The notes below the pieces were generated by a model. It saw only the letters and a program-made list of their open reading frames with translations, was not told the origin of the DNA and did not search any database. From the NCBI RefSeq assembly GCF_016806065.1, contig NZ_CP032405.1, positions 1,162,501 through 1,226,500 on the forward strand: 64,000 nt of DNA, in the 5' to 3' direction. The position numbers and the translations under genes are program-made. The DNA is from Rhizobium rosettiformans (GTDB taxonomy: Bacteria; Pseudomonadota; Alphaproteobacteria; Rhizobiales; Rhizobiaceae). The stretch's first letter is position 1. Each line of letters opens with the position of its first letter. Shown piece after piece: positions 59,870 to 64,000 of the stretch.

Positions 59870-61081
59870 TCAGACTGCTTTGTTCTTGTTGTAAACGTCG
59901 AAGAAGACAGCAGCCAAAAGCACGAGGCCCTTGATGAGCTGCTGGTAGTCGATGCCGATACCCATGATCGACATGCCGTTGTTCATGACACCCATGATGA
60001 AGGCGCCAATGACTGCACCGGTAATCTTGCCAACGCCGCCGGATGCCGAGGCGCCGCCGATGAAGCAGGCCGCGATGACGTCGAGTTCGAAGCCGACGCC
60101 CGCCTTCGGCGTTGCCGAATTGAGGCGCGCCGCGATGATCATGCCAGCGAGAGCCGCAAGCACGCCCATGTTGACGAACGCATAGAAAGTGAGCCGCTCG
60201 GTGTTGATGCCAGAGAGCTTGGCCGCCTTCTCGTTGCCACCCAGCGCATAGATCCGGCGACCGATGGTCGTCCGTGTGGTGACGAAGGAGTAAAGCGCAA
60301 TCAGGATGCCCATGACGACGAGCACGTTCGGCAGGCCGCGATAGGTTGCCAGCTGATAGCCGAGGAAGATCGCGACGACGCTGATGATGCCCATCTGCAC
60401 GGCGAAGAAGACGAAGGGTTCGTTTTCAGTGCCGTGCTCTTCGTTCAGGCGACGATGCTTCATGCCGTTGAAGATCGCCAGAGCCACGAGCAGCACGACG
60501 ACGATGATGGCGACATGGTTTGCGATACCCGTCGTTGCAGTGTCCGTCAGCGGCAGGAAATCCGGGATGAAGCCGGTCGACAGCAGGGTGAATTCCTTCG
60601 GGAACGGACCGATCGGGCGTCCCTGCAGGACCACATAGGTCAAACCGCGGAAGACCAGCATGCCGGCCAGTGTAACGATGAAGGACGGGATCTTCTGATA
60701 GGCGACCCAGTAACCCTGGGCAGCGCCCATGATGCCGCCAAGCATCAGACACAGCGGAATGACCAGCGAGAAATGCCAGCCCCATTTGACCAGCATGATC
60801 GCCGATATGCCGCCGATGAAGGCGACGATCGAGCCGACCGACAGGTCGATATGCCCCGCCACGATGATCAGCAGCATGCCGAGCGCCATGATGACGATGA
60901 ACGAGTTCTGCAGCACCAGGTTGGTGATGTTGACCGGGCGGAAGAGAACGCCATTGGTCAGGAATTGGAACAGCAGCATGATGACGACGAGCGCCAGCAG
61001 CAGTCCGTATTCCCGGATGTTGTTGCGCAGGTAGTCGCCCACGGAGACCTTGGGGGTTTCGGTTCTTGTGTCGATGGCCAT
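59870..61081 (-). CDS. gguB: Monosaccharide ABC transporter permease GguB
   Basis: A 403-residue inner-membrane permease of the RbsC/XylH type with about ten hydrophobic spans. The coupling-region block IYALGGNEKAAKLSGINTERL near 268-288 and the MVFRGLTYVVLQGRPIGP region are family hallmarks; the length is like XylH-type permeases, longer than RbsC. Its start overlaps the gguA stop in TAATG, and gguC begins ten bases after it. Confidence 0.93.
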   Translation of the reverse strand: MAIDTRTETPKVSVGDYLRNNIREYGLLLALVVIMLLFQFLTNGVLFRPVNITNLVLQNSFIVIMALGMLLIIVAGHIDLSVGSIVAFIGGISAIMLVKWGWHFSLVIPLCLMLGGIMGAAQGYWVAYQKIPSFIVTLAGMLVFRGLTYVVLQGRPIGPFPKEFTLLSTGFIPDFLPLTDTATTGIANHVAIIVVVLLVALAIFNGMKHRRLNEEHGTENEPFVFFAVQMGIISVVAIFLGYQLATYRGLPNVLVVMGILIALYSFVTTRTTIGRRIYALGGNEKAAKLSGINTERLTFYAFVNMGVLAALAGMIIAARLNSATPKAGVGFELDVIAACFIGGASASGGVGKITGAVIGAFIMGVMNNGMSIMGIGIDYQQLIKGLVLLAAVFFDVYNKNKAV

Positions 61082-62616
61082 TAGTGTTTCTCCCCAGAGC
61101 GCATGATGGCACGCATGATGGACTCTTGGCTTGCTTCTTCCTTGGACAGTTCCGCGACGATGCGACCTTCGTTCATGACGTAGATGCGGTCGCAGGTGCC
61201 GAGCAGTTCCGGCATTTCCGATGAGATCATCAGAATGCCCTTACCTTCGGCGGCAAGCTGGTTGATGATGGTGTAGATTTCGAATTTCGCGCCGACGTCG
61301 ATGCCGCGGGTCGGCTCGTCGAGGATCAGGATCTCCGGATTGGTGAACAACCACTTCGACAGCACGACCTTCTGCTGGTTGCCGCCGGACAGGTTGACCG
61401 CTTCCTGATAGATCGAATGCGACCGGATCCTGAGCTTCTGCCGGTAATCGGCAGCCACCTTGGCTTCCTTGCGATCGTCGATCACTGTGCCACTGGACAC
61501 GCCATTGAGATTGGCGAGCGTGGTGTTTTCCTTGATATTGTTCTGCAGGACGAGACCGAGATGTTTGCGGTCTTCCGTCACATAGGCAAGACCTGCACCG
61601 ATCGCCTTCGGGATGGTCGAGACGTCGACCGGTTTACCGTGCATCCACACATCGCCGGTGATCTTGTGACCCCAGGACTTGCCGAAAATGCTCATCGCCG
61701 TCTCGGTGCGGCCGGCGCCCATGAGACCGGCGATGCCGACGACTTCGCCGGCCCGAACGTTGAAGGCGACATCATGCAGGAACTGGCGATCACGGTGGTT
61801 CTGATGGAAGACGTTCCAGTTCTTCACTTCGAGAAGCATCTCGCCGATCTTCGGTTCGCGCTTCGGATAGCGGTCTTCCATGTCACGACCGACCATGCCC
61901 TTGATGATCCGGTCTTCCGTGATTTCCTGCGTATGACAGTCGAGGGTTTCGACCGTGCCGCCATCGCGAATGATGGTGATCTGGTCGGCGACCTTTCGGA
62001 TTTCGTTGAGCTTGTGGGAGATGATGATCGAGGTCATCCCCTGTTTGCGGAATTCCATCAGAAGCGTGAGCAGCGCGTCCGAATCCGTTTCATTGAGCGA
62101 AGCGGTCGGCTCGTCGAGGATGAGCAGCCGGACCTTCTTTGACAGCGCCTTGGCGATTTCGACCAGCTGCTGCTTGCCGACGCCAATGTCGGTGATGCGC
62201 GTGGACGGAGGATCCTTCAGGCCGACCTTCGCCAGCAGCTCTTTCGTCCGCGCGAAGGTCTGGGGCCAGTGGATCACGCCATTGTCGGCGATCTCGTTGC
62301 CAAGGAAGATGTTCTCGGCGATCGACAGGAGCGGCACGAGCGCCAGTTCCTGGTGAATGATGATGATGCCGAGTTCCTCGCTGTCGGAGATCCGGCCGAA
62401 GCGACGGACTTCGCCGTCGTAATAGATATCGCCGTCATAGGTGCCCGCGGGATAGACGCCGCTCAGGACCTTCATCAGCGTGGACTTGCCGGCACCGTTT
62501 TCGCCGACCAGCGCGTGGATCTCTCCCTCGCGCACCTTGAAGCTGACATTGTCCAGCGCTTTCACGCCGGGGAATGTCTTTGTGATGCCGCGCATCTCGA
62601 GAATGATGTTGTCCAT
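61081..62616 (-). CDS. gguA: Monosaccharide ABC transporter ATPase GguA
   Basis: A 511-residue double ATPase of the sugar-import (MglA/XylG) type. The first half has Walker [10 protein letters not shown] at 38-46, Walker [14 protein letters not shown] near 160-172 and a degenerate signature [14 protein letters not shown]. The second has GLMGAGRTE near 292-300 and the complete signature [15 protein letters not shown]. It powers import of aldoses bound by ChvE. Located between chvE and gguB; the 121-base gap to chvE contains a terminator-like hairpin. Confidence 0.95.
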   Translation of the reverse strand: MDNIILEMRGITKTFPGVKALDNVSFKVREGEIHALVGENGAGKSTLMKVLSGVYPAGTYDGDIYYDGEVRRFGRISDSEELGIIIIHQELALVPLLSIAENIFLGNEIADNGVIHWPQTFARTKELLAKVGLKDPPSTRITDIGVGKQQLVEIAKALSKKVRLLILDEPTASLNETDSDALLTLLMEFRKQGMTSIIISHKLNEIRKVADQITIIRDGGTVETLDCHTQEITEDRIIKGMVGRDMEDRYPKREPKIGEMLLEVKNWNVFHQNHRDRQFLHDVAFNVRAGEVVGIAGLMGAGRTETAMSIFGKSWGHKITGDVWMHGKPVDVSTIPKAIGAGLAYVTEDRKHLGLVLQNNIKENTTLANLNGVSSGTVIDDRKEAKVAADYRQKLRIRSHSIYQEAVNLSGGNQQKVVLSKWLFTNPEILILDEPTRGIDVGAKFEIYTIINQLAAEGKGILMISSEMPELLGTCDRIYVMNEGRIVAELSKEEASQESIMRAIMRSGEKH

Positions 62617-62696
62617 GTACAGAATTCCTGCGCCAAGCCAGCGATCCTACCTGGATCCAGCCGGAGGCGCGAGCTCCCTCAATGCGTATAGAAAAG

Positions 62697-62720
62697 GGGT
62701 CCGCGACGGATCGCGGACCC
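62697..62720 (-). terminator. Hairpin between chvE and gguA
   Basis: A 10-bp perfect stem GGGTCCGCGA / TCGCGGACCC with a 4-base loop is followed on the minus strand by CCTTTTC. It lies 17 bases after the chvE stop and probably lowers expression of the downstream genes or protects the chvE mRNA end. Confidence 0.8.
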
Positions 62721-62737
62721 GGATGCGATCCGAAGGA

Positions 62738-63808
62738 TCAGTTGTCGATCTGCTCGGCCGTGTAGTAGCCGGCATTGACCAGAACGTCCTTGGCATTGGC
62801 CTTGTCGAGAGCGACAGGCTTCAGCAGGTAGGACGGAACGACCTTGACACCGTTGTTGTAGGTCTCGTTGTCGTTGATCTCGGGCTCCTTGCCTTCCATG
62901 ATGGCTTCTACCATCGAGACGGCAACTTTGGCGAGTTCGCGGGTGTCCTTGAAGACGGTCGAGTACTGCTCGTCGGCAAGCATCGACTTGATCGAGGGCA
63001 GTTCGGCGTCCTGACCGGTAACAACCGGCATCGCCATGTCGCCCGAACCGTAGCCTACGCCCTTGAGAGCGGACAGGATACCGATGGAGAGACCGTCATA
63101 CGGCGAAAGAGCGCCGTGCAGCTTGTCTTCGGTGTAGGTCGAGGACAGCAGGTTTTCCATACGAGCCTGGGCAACAGTACCGTCCCAACGCAGCGTACCG
63201 ACCTGGTCCATGCCCTGCTGGCCGGACTTGATCACGATGTCACCGCTGTCGATGAGCGGCTGCAGAACCGACATGGCGCCGTCGTAAAAGAAGAAGGCGT
63301 TGTTGTCGTCAGGCGAACCGCCGAAGAGTTCGACGTTCCACGGCTTGGTGTCCGGGAACTTGGCCTTGAGGCCATCAACGAGGCTGGTTGCCTGGAGAAC
63401 GCCGACCTGGAAGTTGTCGAAGGTGGCGTAGAAGTCGACATTGCCCGAGTCACGGATCAGGCGGTCATATGCGATGACCTTGACGCCGGCATCAGCAGCC
63501 TTCTGCAGGATGTCGGAGAGCGTGGTGCCGTCGATGGCGCCGATCACGAGAACCTTGGCACCCTTGGTGACCATGTTTTCGATCTGGGCCAGCTGGTTCG
63601 GAATGTCGTCGTCAGCAAACTGCAGGTCCGGCGTGTAGCCAGCGTCCTGGAACAGCTTTTGCATGGTCTCGCCATCGGAAATCCAGCGGGTCGACGTCTT
63701 CGTCGGCATTGAAATGCCGACCATGCCCTTGTCCTGTGCGAAGGACGCGGGCGCGAATGATGCGATGCCGATTGCGAGCGACGCAATCAGGGCGCCAAGT
63801 TTCTTCAT
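62738..63808 (-). CDS. chvE: Periplasmic multi-sugar-binding protein ChvE
   Basis: A 356-residue periplasmic binding protein with a signal peptide cleaved after residue 24 (ASFA-QDK). The core [20 protein letters not shown] and GIMAQ-type loops ([33 protein letters not shown]) match the ChvE/MmsB sugar-binding family, which binds arabinose, galactose, glucose and related aldoses. In Agrobacterium ChvE also presents sugars to VirA; no vir genes are here. The ATG at 63808 has GGGAGG before it. It opens the operon; the frame extends slightly upstream. Confidence 0.94.
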   Translation of the reverse strand: MKKLGALIASLAIGIASFAPASFAQDKGMVGISMPTKTSTRWISDGETMQKLFQDAGYTPDLQFADDDIPNQLAQIENMVTKGAKVLVIGAIDGTTLSDILQKAADAGVKVIAYDRLIRDSGNVDFYATFDNFQVGVLQATSLVDGLKAKFPDTKPWNVELFGGSPDDNNAFFFYDGAMSVLQPLIDSGDIVIKSGQQGMDQVGTLRWDGTVAQARMENLLSSTYTEDKLHGALSPYDGLSIGILSALKGVGYGSGDMAMPVVTGQDAELPSIKSMLADEQYSTVFKDTRELAKVAVSMVEAIMEGKEPEINDNETYNNGVKVVPSYLLKPVALDKANAKDVLVNAGYYTAEQIDN

Positions 63809-63931
63809 GGTAACCTCCCTGGTCATACCGTGCGAGGCCAAGCTCCTCCTGGCACTCGCTGAAACAAGAACGAGCGGCTGACGCGGCAGCCCCCAGCTCC
63901 GTGGCGAGTCTTATCGTGGCCAATATACCGA

Positions 63932-63948
63932 TCAAATGATTATTTTGA
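63932..63948. promoter_or_regulatory. Dyad in the chvE upstream region
   Basis: TCAAA-N7-TTTGA lies 124 bases before chvE and 14 bases before a possible divergent gene. Its size is like a LysR-type operator, but the T-N11-A core is not exact. Candidate only. Confidence 0.35.
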
Positions 63949-63961
63949 CTTTCTGCATACC

Positions 63962-64000
63962 ATGGTTGATATGTTCCTTATGGCCGAAATTCATGTCCAC
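63962..64000 (+). CDS. Possible start of a divergent regulator gene (GbpR-like?)
   Basis: An open frame begins at ATG 63962 (MVDMFLMAEIHVH), with further ATGs at 63971 and 63980, and runs off the window. In Agrobacterium the LysR-type regulator gbpR lies next to chvE and controls it, so a divergent regulator is expected here. Thirteen codons cannot establish identity, and no clear ribosome-binding site is seen. Reported on position alone. Confidence 0.3.
   Translation, partial: MVDMFLMAEIHVH

Overview
The window is a gene-dense, high-GC stretch of the chromosome of an alphaproteobacterium, most likely a member of Rhizobiaceae (Rhizobium/Agrobacterium/Sinorhizobium-like). This rests on the chvE-gguABC sugar-transport operon known from Agrobacterium, a SAM-II riboswitch before metA, an OtpR/CenR-type response regulator followed by a lone cyclic-nucleotide-binding protein, a CtrA-type TTAA-N7-TTAA box before ftsK, and the core neighbourhoods rpsP-rimM-trmD-rplS, ffh, and dapF-mtaB-ftsY-ispZ. 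About 66 protein genes and one tRNA are supported. I see no prophage, transposase gene, CRISPR array or obvious pseudogene, so nearly all of the window is core metabolism.

Layout. 0-7.5 kb: leucine genes leuB (cut by the window edge) and leuD around a serine/threonine-dehydratase-like enzyme, a CitE-like lyase with a DUF1737 partner, a repeat-rich gap, a SAM-II riboswitch and metA, a CoxE-like VWA protein and an aldose epimerase. 7.6-12.7 kb: tRNA-Gly(GCC), a YbaK-type deacylase, a CnoX-like thioredoxin, a LON-substrate-binding-domain protein, a Trm112 protein, a UbiH-type hydroxylase and TesB. 12.7-20.5 kb: sigma54/NtrC-controlled glnK-amtB, then ftsK-lolA-xth, and an OtpR-like regulator with its cyclic-nucleotide-binding neighbour. 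20.6-29.3 kb: an L,D-transpeptidase, an aldo/keto reductase, an ABC solute-binding protein and permease without an adjacent ATPase, a family-90 glycosyltransferase, PPK2, leuC and a DMT exporter. 29.3-35 kb: ribosomal and SRP genes on the minus strand (rplS, trmD, rimM, rpsP, chorismate mutase, ffh), interrupted by a convergent TauE/SafE gene and by a 264-bp MITE-like palindrome between rpsP and rimM.

35-49 kb: a Tat-exported metallo-hydrolase and a TPP-riboswitch-controlled thiCOSGE operon lie between ffh and dapF. dapF-mtaB-ftsY-ispZ-DUF2585 follow, then the minus-strand cytochrome c maturation operon ccmABCDG. 49-53 kb: acnA and a DUF1223 thioredoxin-like protein. 53-64 kb: one long minus-strand operon chvE-gguA-gguB-gguC-arabonate dehydratase-sugar 1-dehydrogenase-KGSA dehydrogenase-dgoK-dgoA. 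It couples an ABC importer for aldoses to two non-phosphorylative routes: L-arabinose to 2-oxoglutarate, and D-galactose to pyruvate plus glyceraldehyde 3-phosphate. The first two oxidation/dehydration steps are probably shared.

The observations I rate highest are the MITE-like palindrome, the CtrA box before ftsK, the composite arabinose/galactose operon, the alanine-rich tails on both ribosomal proteins S16 and L19, an attenuator-like leader before ffh, and a MetA whose residue 111 (Glu) predicts acetyl-CoA rather than succinyl-CoA use. I did not find a clearly new multi-gene system. All functions are read from motifs and neighbourhood without database searches.
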